A stretch of 64,000 bases of DNA from Chrysoporthe austroafricana (lineage: Eukaryota > Ascomycota > Sordariomycetes > Diaporthales > Cryphonectriaceae): contig JYIP02000003.1 in assembly GCA_001051155.2 (NCBI GenBank), positions 4,278,001 to 4,342,000 of the forward strand, in the 5' to 3' direction. Each line of letters begins with the position of its first letter. Position 1 is the first letter of the stretch. This document shows, in pieces, positions 45,723 to 57,915 of the stretch. Below the pieces are notes generated by a model. That model made no database searches. It saw only the letters and a program-made list of their open reading frames with translations, and was not told the origin of the DNA. A program made the translations under genes and the position numbers.

Positions 45723-47714
45723 GGCAGCCTCAGACGTGCTGCTTGAAGGGAGATGTATCACTAGATCCAGCGGCAAAAAATACAGAAGAGACGTTGCAAG
45801 GGCAACCAGTAAGAGTCTCGTGACAGTAGAAATCGAGTTGTCAGAGCTGTATTCCTTATCCAAGCTTGAGGAAGAATGCTCAGCCGAGGAAGGCCGACAC
45901 AAGCAACGAGGTCTGGCAAGAGGCAGAATTACAACATCGGAAAGTGAACCTACCTAAGCACCCGATTCGTCTTTGCACGTCCGTCCTACCAGGCGGCTAA
46001 AGTCCCCCGGGAGCAAAGCGCTGAGGGGAGGATACGTATCGACATAACCTCACCGCCAGAATGATGGATGCTATTCAGGCTGGCGAATCAAGGCGTTGCC
46101 GAGTCAATGTGATGCTGACAGCCGAGCGAGAATTCGACGGTCTGCTTGGAGTTGGTGTGGACAGAGAGCAGCTGCTTGCAGCAAACGGCGGACAAATCTC
46201 TTCAGCAAATCGAAGTACAAACTCTGCACGCCTCGCTTCCACCTTGCACTAAACATCCTAGCCGAGGGCATCATCTTGGTAGGCTTTGGGATGATCAGTC
46301 AGCGGCGAAAAACTGAATCGTTCGACGCATGGGCCTGGATGCTCCGGCACCAAGCAAATAGAGACATGGCTGGGGTGGATGCAATCGACACTGGCTGAAA
46401 TCGCTGTCTGACAGGCTGCAGTGAAGCCCCTGATCGTTACATCAACGGCCGGGAGTGTTTGTCGGAAGATGATGCCTGAGGCAGCAGGATCGCGGCCAAT
46501 GGACTGCCGACAACTCCGCCTGCTCACCTGGTGTAGCTGAGTTGGGTCGGGGGGGCCTCATCCTGGTTCATTGCGAGGCGAGGCTCTCCTCGGAACGGGA
46601 AAATCCTGAAAAAGCGGAACGGGGAGGGAAAAATGGCTAGGCCGAAAATGGAGGGCCTCCCAGAGTATATTGGCTCCACACTTGCGCAATACTATGTACC
46701 ATAGTAAGTACTATGGTGTGTATGGGAGTACGGTAGCAGTCCGGGCCTGCCACCGACAACTGTCGAGGGACTGAGACAGAGCTAGACCAGAAAAGCCTGA
46801 AAGTCTGGGGGGGCCCATCAGACTGGCGAATCAGCGCCACGGATCTCAAGGCCGGCGGTGGATCCCTGTACCCGGGCCAGATAGAGCTAGCTCTTTTGGG
46901 CAGGCTCGGCCTCAGCTCAGTCAGCCTTTCCACGGAGGTACCAAAGTACCCCTTGCCGGCTTGGCTGCAGGGCCCAAGGTCTGCTGGTCGTATGGTCGTA
47001 TGGTACACTGTGAGGAGAGAGCGGGCGAAGTGAGCATGGGTCAGTCAACCTGGGAACAGTAGGAACGCCGCACTGCAGCGACAATCGCAACCCGCATCGT
47101 TCTGCACCTGCGCCTGCGCCTGCTGTTGCTCTCTACTCGCACTTCCCGACCTCGTGGCTTCGGGCTTCCCATCCCCAGCTTCTCTCGCTCTCTCTTCCTC
47201 TCTCTCCCTCTCCCTCCCGTGCCCTCCCAGCCTTCATATCTTCTACCCTTCCCCTTCACATCGTCCCTCCTCACCTTTCCTCTTCCTTTCCATCTCATCT
47301 TCACCTGCTACCACATCTTGACCTGGTGCACTCCTGCCTCCACAGACAGCATCACCCATCCCCGCCCGGCCCTCCTGTTTTCTCTTACCATCCCGCCCTG
47401 TGCCAATCTGTTGGCCCTCCTTGGTGTCGTCGACAACTCTCTTCTCTTCAGCCCTATCTCTCTGGCACGGCTGTCACCTAGCCCATTACTTGGTTCTTTC
47501 TCCTCCACGCCTACAGCCTCGCCGGCCGGCCACCCTTCGCGCCTCCAACACGCCTCTGCCCACAAGCACGTCGCGTCAACAACACGCTTGCGGGTCCAAC
47601 CGATTGATTGCCGGCTTCTCACTACAGGGCATAGCACCTTGGTCGCGACTGATCCAGCATCTCTAGCAAATTTCTGTGGTTTGGTCATCTCACCTGCAAT
47701 ACTCACAGATCACA
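45723..47714. other. Intergenic and long leader of the gene at 47715
   Basis: About 2 kb. Overlapping palindromes lie at 46691-46717 and a TATGGTCG-type short repeat near 46985-47005. From about 47130 to 47710 the plus strand is strongly C/T-rich, as expected for a long fungal leader. ORFs here start at non-ATG codons or have chance compositions. Confidence 0.6.
46691..46717. repeat. Overlapping palindromes built on ACTATG/CATAGT
   Basis: ACTATG-TAC-CATAGT (46691-46705) overlaps ACCATAGTA-AG-TACTATGGT (46698-46717). Three half-sites alternate in orientation within 27 bp. Confidence 0.85.
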
Positions 47715-48656
47715 ATGGCGTACTTTGATCGCAGCTACTCCGCCGCGTCGCCCGTCTTGGGCATCCAGCCTCAGGCCGCCCACCAGTCACCGTTCGACAG
47801 GCCCATCTTCTCACACCAGTCCCAGTCCTTCAGCCATTCAGTCTCATGCTCCAGCCGTCCGAACCTGCAATCCAACGCAACATTCGCCGGCAGAAAGCGG
47901 TCCAGAGACGAGGCAGCGGCCAACCTCGACGAGCCAGACAAGGTCGTCCCAGCTCCCAAGGTCGAAGAAGCAGAAGACGAGTGGGAATACGGCCCTGGGA
48001 TGATCCTCATCAAGAAGAAGACTGGCTATGTCGTCGACGCTACCAGCCAGTCTGGTACGTGGGTTGAGGAGAAGGCGGCCCAGGAGCATGCCCGCAAGCT
48101 CGAGGACGCCATTGCCGAGCAGGAGAAGCTGTCTCAGGACCGGCCCTCCCTGCGAAGCCACAAGTCGCAGCGCCTCACCCTCACAAACGACACGCTTGCT
48201 CCTGTTCAGGGCGCCCAGGCCAAGGGCAGCCCGGGCCGGGAAAACTCCCCCGACGCACCTTCCCACCCTGTGGTTGACGAGTTCACGATGCATCTTGGCA
48301 TTGGGTGGGCCCAGCTCAGCGCAGACGAGCACATCCAAGCAGCTGCTCGTGGCTGGCAACGCTATATCAAGAACCACTTCCCCATCACCAATGCCAAGAT
48401 CCGACTGCAAAGCAAGGGACTCAACGCGTACCTTGTTGAGGCGCCTGAAGGCTTCTTCCTCTTCGCCGATAACCTGCGCGAGGGCCGTCTCGTCAGCCGT
48501 AATGCCTATTGCGCTCTTCAAAACCTGAAATCATCACCGCCCGTCTTCGACGGCGAAGCCATGACTGCTACTGCGTCTCCTCGAGCTCATGCTGTGGACA
48601 CCAACGCCCTCGCACCGACGACCACCGTCCCCGACATGGATGTGGACATGAGCTGA
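47715..48656 (+). CDS. Uncharacterised fungal protein
   Basis: A single exon of 313 aa starts MAYFDRSYSAASPVLGIQ; an upstream in-frame ATG at 47676 adds 13 less plausible residues. The N-terminus is Ser/Gln-rich with a basic GRKRSRDE motif that may be a nuclear localisation signal. A segment around 90-120 (EWEYGPGMILIKKKTGYVVDA) and a globular-looking region around 190-285 (MHLGIGWAQLSADEHIQAAA, RGWQRYIKNHFPI, YLVEAPEGFFLFADNLREG) have regular hydrophobic spacing. The C-terminus is short and acidic. I do not recognise the family. A 500-nt pyrimidine-rich leader precedes it. The compact folded region makes this a confident gene. Confidence 0.85.
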   Translation: MAYFDRSYSAASPVLGIQPQAAHQSPFDRPIFSHQSQSFSHSVSCSSRPNLQSNATFAGRKRSRDEAAANLDEPDKVVPAPKVEEAEDEWEYGPGMILIKKKTGYVVDATSQSGTWVEEKAAQEHARKLEDAIAEQEKLSQDRPSLRSHKSQRLTLTNDTLAPVQGAQAKGSPGRENSPDAPSHPVVDEFTMHLGIGWAQLSADEHIQAAARGWQRYIKNHFPITNAKIRLQSKGLNAYLVEAPEGFFLFADNLREGRLVSRNAYCALQNLKSSPPVFDGEAMTATASPRAHAVDTNALAPTTTVPDMDVDMS

Positions 48657-50496
48657 ATGACTGGATTACCGGATTGGCGTTGAAGAGATGACCTGTTTCG
48701 TTCTGATTTCTGGTTGGTGGTCTTGCAGAACCTGGATTGCGGCAACAACGGCGCCGGCGTAGCGGTATTTTTGCTTTCTCAGGCGATTGAAACTCATCGC
48801 GACATCCGGGGACACAAAAGGTAATGGCGATCTAACGGGGCGTTTTGCATTGGAAATGGTTTCTTTTTGCTTTTCTTTAGCCATGTACTATTATATTAGC
48901 TGGGCAGACTCGTCAATCACGCCGAAATGAAAAGCGCCTCTGCAAGCGCGAACCTGAAGCATGTCGGGACCCGTTTCATGATCCGGAGTGCGTGCATTGT
49001 GGGCAGCCGTCCCGAGGACGACAAGAGCCGCATTTGTCCACTAGTGGGTGAGTGGAGAATTAAAATTGAAGTACAGGCAAATCAAAGCTTTTCGAGGGCC
49101 ACGGCCCATCCATCCCATGAAGTCGGTGCGGTCGACTCGTTGGGATCGTTGGGCGGGTTTTCGACCGAGCCAGTCCCGGCCCGTCGATAGGCTGAAAACG
49201 TCTGCCGGGCGATAAGTTGCTGGAGGACCCTCAGCGGCGGAGGGTGCGCCCAAGATATGCATACACTTTCTGTTATTTGCGCCAAAACAAGGTTGGTGTG
49301 CATGAGAGGGCGGTCCAGCGGTGGGCTTTGTGTGGACCGCATTGCACGACCCAATGCTGCAGGAGGCCCCAGAAATACACACGGGCACCAGGGCCGCCTT
49401 CAGACGGGAAGGGGGGGACGCGGATGATACGCGACGAGGGGACACGAGGAGAGAAAAAGATGAAGACCCTCTCACGTGGGAGGAGACGAGGGAAGGGAGC
49501 GAGGCAAGGAGGGCTTTGATGAATGCGGCGCGTAGACGGGCGGGATCGACTCGTTCTTTTCTTTTCTTTTTTTGTATTTCTCCTCGAAGTTCCCCTTGCG
49601 TCTCGTCTCATTGTCCTCGTTTCTTGCGATTTCTCGACTCTCTCGCCGCCTTGTTTCCTCTCCCCCTCCTCATTGATCGCCCCGTAATCCGCAGATCCTC
49701 CATCGCGACCCCGGAAACTCCCTACAGGGCTGGGAGAACCCCCGACAGAGACGTCGGCTGCCATTCGAGGCTGTCAGGAGCCCCTGGGCGCTGGTGGCGA
49801 ACGAAGCTGCGTGACAGACAGGCACCGCCTCGCCGGCCCCGTGAGCTCGTCCACTCAGCAGCGGCCGGACGCAGGAATCCGTGGTTCGACCTGGTCCTCT
49901 CAACCCCGGGCGGCTGTGGCGATCGCCCATCAATCAGCTCTTGCAGTGGTTTTTGCCCGTCTGCCCAACCCGGCGCCGGTAGGGTGGGTTAGGTCGATAC
50001 AGTTAGTTCTCCTGTCTTCCCCGGGATTTTTTTTGTTTTCGATCACTGTTTTGTTTGTTTCTTGGCTGCACCTGCGTCCCTGAGAATGGGACATCTTGCT
50101 ATATATGTTTTTGATATTTCTGGGATCTTGGTGGATCGTGGTCAGCAGCATGTCTTGACCTGGTCTCGTCTGATCTTGTTACAGCTGGCCTGACCCCTCC
50201 TTCTGGTCTCTTGCAGGTAGATTTGCTAGTACCGGTACAAGTCCTGCGGGCTGTCTCCCAGCCACACGAGATATCGACCTCGATCTCGGCCGTCCGCAAC
50301 CATTCACCCACCTCACGACTCCTCAACTCAACCTGCCTACCGAGCCCAGCCAGGTCGAGTCGCTCTGGGCCGCATTCCACGATTACACGGCCATCTGCTC
50401 GGGCTGCGCCTGTTATTGCAGGCCGCTTGGTGAGCTAGCTGGGCACTCTCACAGCCCGCCCACACGCCCGCACACCCACCCACACACACATACACA
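48657..50496. other. Intergenic and leader of the BTB gene
   Basis: About 1.8 kb. Overlapping chance ORFs occur on both strands at 49.0-50.0 kb. A T-rich then C/T-rich stretch from about 49550 and a CA-rich run just before the ATG at 50497 mark the likely leader. No RNA genes or repeats are recognised. Confidence 0.6.
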
Positions 50497-52293
50497 ATGG
50501 TTTCACAACCCGATCACTCCTCGCTCTCGGGCTCTGGCGCCTCGTCCGGCTCGACCACCCTCCTCGCCCTGCGCGGCGCCGCCAAGTCGGTCGTCGGCAC
50601 CGCCTCCACGACTGGCCGCCACCGCGCCTCACGCCGAGAGCACCACGACCGCCGACATTACAACCGATCGTACGCCGGCGGTGGCAGCGCCTATGTCCCG
50701 CAGAACGAGTTCCCCTGGTTCAGCCACTCGGGCGACGTCGAGATCGTCGTCAAGGTCCCCAGCGGCCACGAGAACCGCTACCTACTGCACCGGCACACCC
50801 TGACGCGGTGCAGCGGCTTCTTTGAAGCGAGCACCAGCGAGCCCTGGAGCCGCGCCAAGGAGCTGCCCGCACCCGGCGCGCCCGCCGCCGCCGGGAATGA
50901 GCTGGCGAGGATAGGGGAGGAGGGGGCCGCCGGGGCAATCGCGAGGATAGGCACCTCGCGGAAGAGGTGGCGGTATGAGCTCGACTGCGGCGCGGGCGGG
51001 GACGACATACCGATGCTGGTGCAGAAGGAGGAGGGCGGGGGCAGCCCGGAGAACACCATCACCAGAGGCTCGGCGACGGGCGACCTGACGAGCCCCACGT
51101 CCATCTTCGGCGGGACCACGAGCAGCAGCGTCTCGTCGGCCGCAGGGGGCCGGAAACGCGCACGCTCGCGACCGACGTCGCGCGACTACTTCCGCTCCGT
51201 CGCGAACCTGCCGCTCACCTCGGCCGGCACCCAGGCAGGATACAGCTACCCGCCGCCGCCGGCCGCAGCTGCCGACCTCCCCCCGCCGACACAGGACGAG
51301 CAGGACATATTGAGAGACTACGACAACCTCTTCCGCATCATGTACAACCACCCGCCCGTCCTCGACGGGATCAACATCGCCGACGCCTACGTGCAGTGCA
51401 AGTCCCTCCTGACCCTCGCAGACCAGTACGACGCCCTGGCCGTTGTGGGGCCCCGCGTCGACCACCACCTGCTCCAGTTCCAGAGCCGGCTGTGGAAGCA
51501 GATCGCCAAGTACCCCATCAGCTACCTGCGCCTCGGCTACCTCGCGCGGAGCAGGATCATCTTCCAGGAGGCCCTAATCCACGTCGTGGGCCAGTGGCCC
51601 GCGGGCGAGAGGAGCCTCAGGAACACTATGCCCGAAGCGGTGATCGACATCATCGAGGACAAGGTCGACGAGCTGGAGGAGACGGTCGCAAGGGTCGAGG
51701 GGCGGCTGTTCCGCCTGAACCTGACCACCAGGTCCGGCGAGAGGGTCACGCCCGCGACCGGGTACCTCGACTGGCTGGCCGTGAGCCTGTTCCGGCAGTG
51801 GCTGGCCGACAACACGACGCCGGCGCCGGCGCCGGCGCACCCCCCCGGCAGCTCGCGCGGAGGGGGCGGGGGCGGGGGCGGGGCCGTGGGCGCCAACACG
51901 GGCCGGCACAGGACGAACCCGGGGAACGGCACGGCGCACTCGACGGCACTCGTGCCCGTCACGCCCGCCGGCGTGCCCGCTGTGCCCATCATCCCGCCGC
52001 TGTCCTCGCTGGGGCGCACGTACCGGACGCTAGGCAGCCCCACGGGCGCGGGATTCCTAAGCCACGACGAGTGCAAGAGGTTCCTGAAGCTCACGCCCGA
52101 GATGTACAGCCGCGACAACCTGCGGCGGTTCGAGAAGAGGGTCGACGAGCTCAAGGCGCTCGCGCGCGAGGTGGTCCGGCCGCTCATGGGGAGCGGACTC
52201 GAGCTGGACCTGGCCGGCGGGAGCAGGGCCGCCGAGGCGATCGGGTACCTGACCTGTACCCGGGTGGACGATCGGGACCTGCCCTGGGGCTGA
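50497..52293 (+). CDS. BTB/POZ-like domain protein
   Basis: A single exon encodes 598 aa. After a Ser/Arg/His-rich N-terminus, a BTB-like segment begins at about residue 74 (FSHSGDVEIVVKVPSG, YLLHRHTLTRCSGFFEASTS). It resumes after a long low-complexity insertion at about 280-345 (ILRDYDNLFRIMYNHPP, YVQCKSLLTLADQYDALAVVGP), which matches the C-terminal half of fungal BTB domains where alpha helices follow a variable insert. A helical region follows (SRLWKQIAKYPISYLRLGYLARS...). Ala/Pro and Gly9 runs near 445-470 reflect GC repeats. Fungal BTB proteins of this type are poorly understood and may act as Cul3 adaptors or transcription cofactors. The very high GC third-position bias causes the long shadow frames in this interval. 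Confidence 0.85.
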   Translation: MVSQPDHSSLSGSGASSGSTTLLALRGAAKSVVGTASTTGRHRASRREHHDRRHYNRSYAGGGSAYVPQNEFPWFSHSGDVEIVVKVPSGHENRYLLHRHTLTRCSGFFEASTSEPWSRAKELPAPGAPAAAGNELARIGEEGAAGAIARIGTSRKRWRYELDCGAGGDDIPMLVQKEEGGGSPENTITRGSATGDLTSPTSIFGGTTSSSVSSAAGGRKRARSRPTSRDYFRSVANLPLTSAGTQAGYSYPPPPAAAADLPPPTQDEQDILRDYDNLFRIMYNHPPVLDGINIADAYVQCKSLLTLADQYDALAVVGPRVDHHLLQFQSRLWKQIAKYPISYLRLGYLARSRIIFQEALIHVVGQWPAGERSLRNTMPEAVIDIIEDKVDELEETVARVEGRLFRLNLTTRSGERVTPATGYLDWLAVSLFRQWLADNTTPAPAPAHPPGSSRGGGGGGGGAVGANTGRHRTNPGNGTAHSTALVPVTPAGVPAVPIIPPLSSLGRTYRTLGSPTGAGFLSHDECKRFLKLTPEMYSRDNLRRFEKRVDELKALAREVVRPLMGSGLELDLAGGSRAAEAIGYLTCTRVDDRDLPWG

Positions 52294-53662
52294 GCAGGGA
52301 GGGGGGGTTATTAAGAAGCGAGTGGCGGGGGAAAATTTGGTTTGAGCGATAACGACGACTATGAAAGAACATGATATATATTCTACATACGGTTGATGAG
52401 GGGGGTTTGGGGGGAGGCAATATACGCATCGGAATGACCGCATGGGAAGGAACGAGGAGGTATCAGCATCGCTGGCGCGGATGAATCTGGTTCCCCTTCT
52501 CGACGTTCATTTTGGTATCCTGTCTTGTTGTTCTTGTTTTTTGTTTCGGTTTATTTTGTTCACGATATACCACGCGAGGCACATGACGACCTTACTCACC
52601 CGCTTTCACGATCTACCAGCACTGCAGCTGCAGGCTGCACTTACTACCATTTTTTCGACGTATTTATTATACCTAGGATACCCGTCTGGAAATTGATGTG
52701 TTTATACCTTTGCGAGCCTTGGTTGACCGTCGTCTCCTGTCCCAAAAATAGCGGCCTGCATATGCATGAACTTACCACAGGCCCTCCGTCTTTTGCCCAC
52801 CCACGGACCCGCGCAGCACAACGGGCGATCAAACCAGCTGTCTGTTCGCGGGTGAAACACGCCGACTACAGTCAATACACCACCTCGCCATGCCGAGGAG
52901 CCTGTTACGGTTACACCGCACAGTCCGTGGGACGCCCTCTCGGGCCTATCGCGCGAGGGGTCCGGAGGATAGCCAGCCCCGGGCATTCCATGTCGCTCAG
53001 CCGGTGACTGGGTGGTGGCCCGAAGCTGACTGTCCCATCTCGTGATGGCGACGCAGTTAGAGAGACACACTTTGCCAACTGCTATGGAGAGCCACTGACA
53101 GCAGATGGGCGGCGTAAAGGTAGGTAGGGCTTTGCCACGGACCGAGAAGTGGAGCCAGCCAGGCGTCAGGGAAGCTCGCGAGACGACATTTTCGATCATA
53201 TATATATACAAGGAACACAGTCCTGGGAATTACTGTGTGGGAGGGTGTGTGGGCTTTTCGAAACTCAGCCGCACATTTCGTGAGAACAACGCGCTGGTTC
53301 CGAATTTAGGCACACACAGTCTTAATGTGTACACGGCCTCAAGTCTTCCCTACTTACTTGGTTTTTCTTGTGTTGCCAGTTTCGAACAAGCATGCTAGAT
53401 TTTGGGATCGAGCGGACCCGCCTTGAGGAGAAGGGAGAGGAATGTCATCCCACAGCGGGGTCACCGATCATACCAAAGTCGAACCATCTTTGGAAGACAG
53501 AAGAATTGAAATTGCAACGCTATGCTTTCTGGCTACCTTGTATGCTACCGTATGTGTATGATTGTGTACCTCATAGACCATGTTGTCCCAGCCACGCAGT
53601 CATCTCTCCTCCGTCGTCACAACAACCGTCTCCGTGGCTGGGACCCAAACCTCAACCGCTCT
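52294..53662. other. Convergent intergenic region (BTB gene / glucoamylase)
   Basis: About 1.4 kb with only short ORFs. A short AT dinucleotide run lies near 53197-53206. No RNA genes are recognised. Confidence 0.6.
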
Positions 53663-55848
<2,186 letters not shown>

Positions 55849-55940
55849 GATGGGCTGATCTGAGGCGCCGTGGATGGGGACAGGGACAGGGCTGGTCGCG
55901 TTGGCTGAGGGTGGTGAAGACATGGCGGGCGGCTGTGGTG

Positions 55941-55950
55941 TATATATATA
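55941..55950 (-). promoter_or_regulatory. TATA box of the glucoamylase gene
   Basis: TATATATATA lies 92 bp upstream of the chosen ATG at 55848. A start site 25-35 bp downstream of it falls near 55910, beyond the in-frame ATG at 55922 and so in favour of the 55848 start. Confidence 0.65.
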
Positions 55951-56054
55951 CCTGCTCCTATCGTCATATCCCGAGTCCGAACACAGGTGCAATGCTCGTG
56001 GTCACTGGCGTCTTGTGTCCCCACGATCCAGGCGTGCACTAGAGTCCAGAAGCG

Positions 56055-56068
56055 CCGACGTGAAGCCG
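56055..56068 (-). promoter_or_regulatory. CGG-N8-CGG motif (AmyR-type candidate)
   Basis: On the coding strand the site reads CGGCTTCACGTCGG, about 207 bp upstream of the glucoamylase ATG. It fits the CGGN8(C/A)GG consensus described for AmyR in Aspergillus. Whether this fungus uses AmyR is unknown, and a single match can be chance. Confidence 0.4.
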
Positions 56069-56815
56069 GACTGCTACCTCTCTACCTCCTGGGCAGACAG
56101 GACACATACAGAGTCAGGTACCTGCGTCGGAAGACGGCAGGGGCCAGCACAACCTCACAGCAAGCGGCTCATCTCACGGACCGCCAATGACACTACCGTC
56201 GTCGAGGGGGCTGGTCATAGTGGAGACCACGAATTCTACCCTAGCAGACTGAAGAGGAAGGAGAGACGTGGCAGTTGGTTGGTAAAGTCCCAAGGAGAGT
56301 TCGCATGTGATCAAGGCGAATCTCCAGGCCTAGTGGGCTGTTTTGTGGGGTCGTTCCCGGGGCCACGGGTAGACACTGGCACACGTGCTGGACCGCCACT
56401 CCACGCCAAGAAGCACGAGGCGTAGCGTGGGAAAGCATTTCAAGGCCCTTCCTCATATGTCCAAGGGGGACGAGGGGAGTACCAACGGGCAGCAGTCCTC
56501 TTTGGGGCAACTGGCCCTGCCGATGCCCTGAGAACAGCCGGTGTGGTCGGGCTTGGCCAACGACTTGGGAGCACCTGTTGTTCATGGCATGCCCGCCTGC
56601 TCCCTTCTCGCGGTTGGTGAAATCGGCCCGTCAGGACACGCCTGCACGTCAAGATGCAGCAGTGCCTGGAGCCGCGCCTAGGTAGATTCCAAGATCTGGG
56701 GACGCAGCAGTTCCCCAGGAGACATCCCTGAGATCGCGGGGAAGTTTATCCGGGGCCACAATCTCCGGTGGATAGCGGGTTGCCGTTCTTAGCTTGGGCA
56801 GCCAGCAGCCGACTC

Positions 56816-56854
56816 ACATGTCGGCCGGCTACATGTCGGCCGGCTACATGTCGG
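56816..56854. repeat. 15-bp tandem repeat, 2.6 copies
   Basis: The unit ACATGTCGGCCGGCT is repeated perfectly, with a third partial copy. It lies about 1 kb upstream of glucoamylase. Each unit contains a CGGCCGG core. Confidence 0.95.
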
Positions 56855-57644
56855 TCGTTCTGCTGAGGCGTGAATACTCCGTGGACGGACCGTGGTATCG
56901 AGTTTCGATAGCTTCTCTATTACGACCGCACCCGTGAAGGCGATGGTGTCTACGTGCGTGCCCTGTATAAGCGCGCCTTTGCCGGAACAGCAAACAGCGC
57001 TTGGCGATCGCGGAGACACTGCCAAAGACCGCTTAGGAAACGGACGCCCCCACGAGAAGGGCCGAGTCGGGGCCGTGATGGCATCATGTTAGACAGGAAG
57101 GAGGACAGCACGAAGGTGTGCGCAGCACGTTTCTGGACTGGCGTGGGCTAGACTGGCACTACGCTGACGAGACGCGGGTGTGAGCTCGAGGCAGGGACGG
57201 CCTTCTGTCTCTGGATGGGTGTCACTACTCCGGAGGAGGATGTCAAGCTTAATGACTGCCTCGAGCGTCGCGGTGACCTGACGTGATGGCCTGGTCGGCG
57301 ACGTCGCCCCGCTGGTTTTTCCTGCCGTGCCTCTCGTTGTCATGATCAACAGGACTTGCTTTGACGGTATATTAGTAATCTGTAGGCAGAGCCATGGTTT
57401 TCCCCAGCCTCATCGGTCGACGACCTCGACGAACGGTGTGGAATATGGCGCCTCCAGAGATGCTGAGCCCCGAGGCTCAAGCCAAAGCGAACCTGGTTTT
57501 CAGCAACCCAAGTTGCTCTGGGACCTGTCGATTGGAAATTGACATCATGGGACGATTGATGGCTCCTTGAAGTAATCGAACTGCCGCAGCAATCGACCCT
57601 GAATTCGCTGAGGCGAACAGAGGATCGCTGGGCACAGATCCGTG

Positions 57645-57666
57645 TTTTTTTTTAAGAAAAAAAAAA
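57645..57666. repeat. T9-AAG-A10 double homopolymer
   Basis: The same arrangement as 4055-4090 but shorter, about 250 bp upstream of the SART1 ATG. Confidence 0.9.
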
Positions 57667-57915
57667 TAAGAAGAGAGTGATATTAGAAATCTTGAAAAAT
57701 CTCTGGCCGTTTTGTTGGAGCGCGCTGGGGTGCCGCGGCCCCACTTTGAACGTGAATTACGTAACCAGTCAAGTCAAAGTCAACCTCACTTCATGTGCCC
57801 GGCTTCGCTCTTAACCTTCACGTCCATCTGCAGACGCAGCCTGCGCCGCGACCACCATTGCTGCGACCCAACCCCTGGGCCCCTTTGTGTCCAGTTCCCC
57901 AAAGCCGCCGTCAGG

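Larger units (their letters stand above)
55849..57915. promoter_or_regulatory. Divergent region between glucoamylase and SART1 genes
   Basis: About 2 kb. The glucoamylase side has a TATA box, a CGG-N8-CGG motif and two GTGGGG motifs (minus strand at 56019-56024, plus strand at 56345-56350) of the CreA consensus type. Further out are a 15-bp tandem repeat (56816-56854) and a T9/A10 tract (57645-57666). No coding gene is supported. Confidence 0.65.

Noticed and set aside
47126..47728. Upstream ORF overlapping the start of the gene at 47715
   Set aside because: The ORF begins at a non-ATG codon in a pyrimidine-rich leader; no initiating ATG supports a real uORF.
49273..49992. ORFs of 163 and 223 aa on opposite strands
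   Set aside because: Both lie in the presumed 5' leader of the BTB gene, overlap each other in antisense and have chance-like Arg/Ser-rich compositions.
50782..51468. Long antisense ORF (228 aa) inside the BTB gene, and similar ones at 51537-52187
   Set aside because: Shadow frames caused by strong G/C third-position bias of the sense gene.
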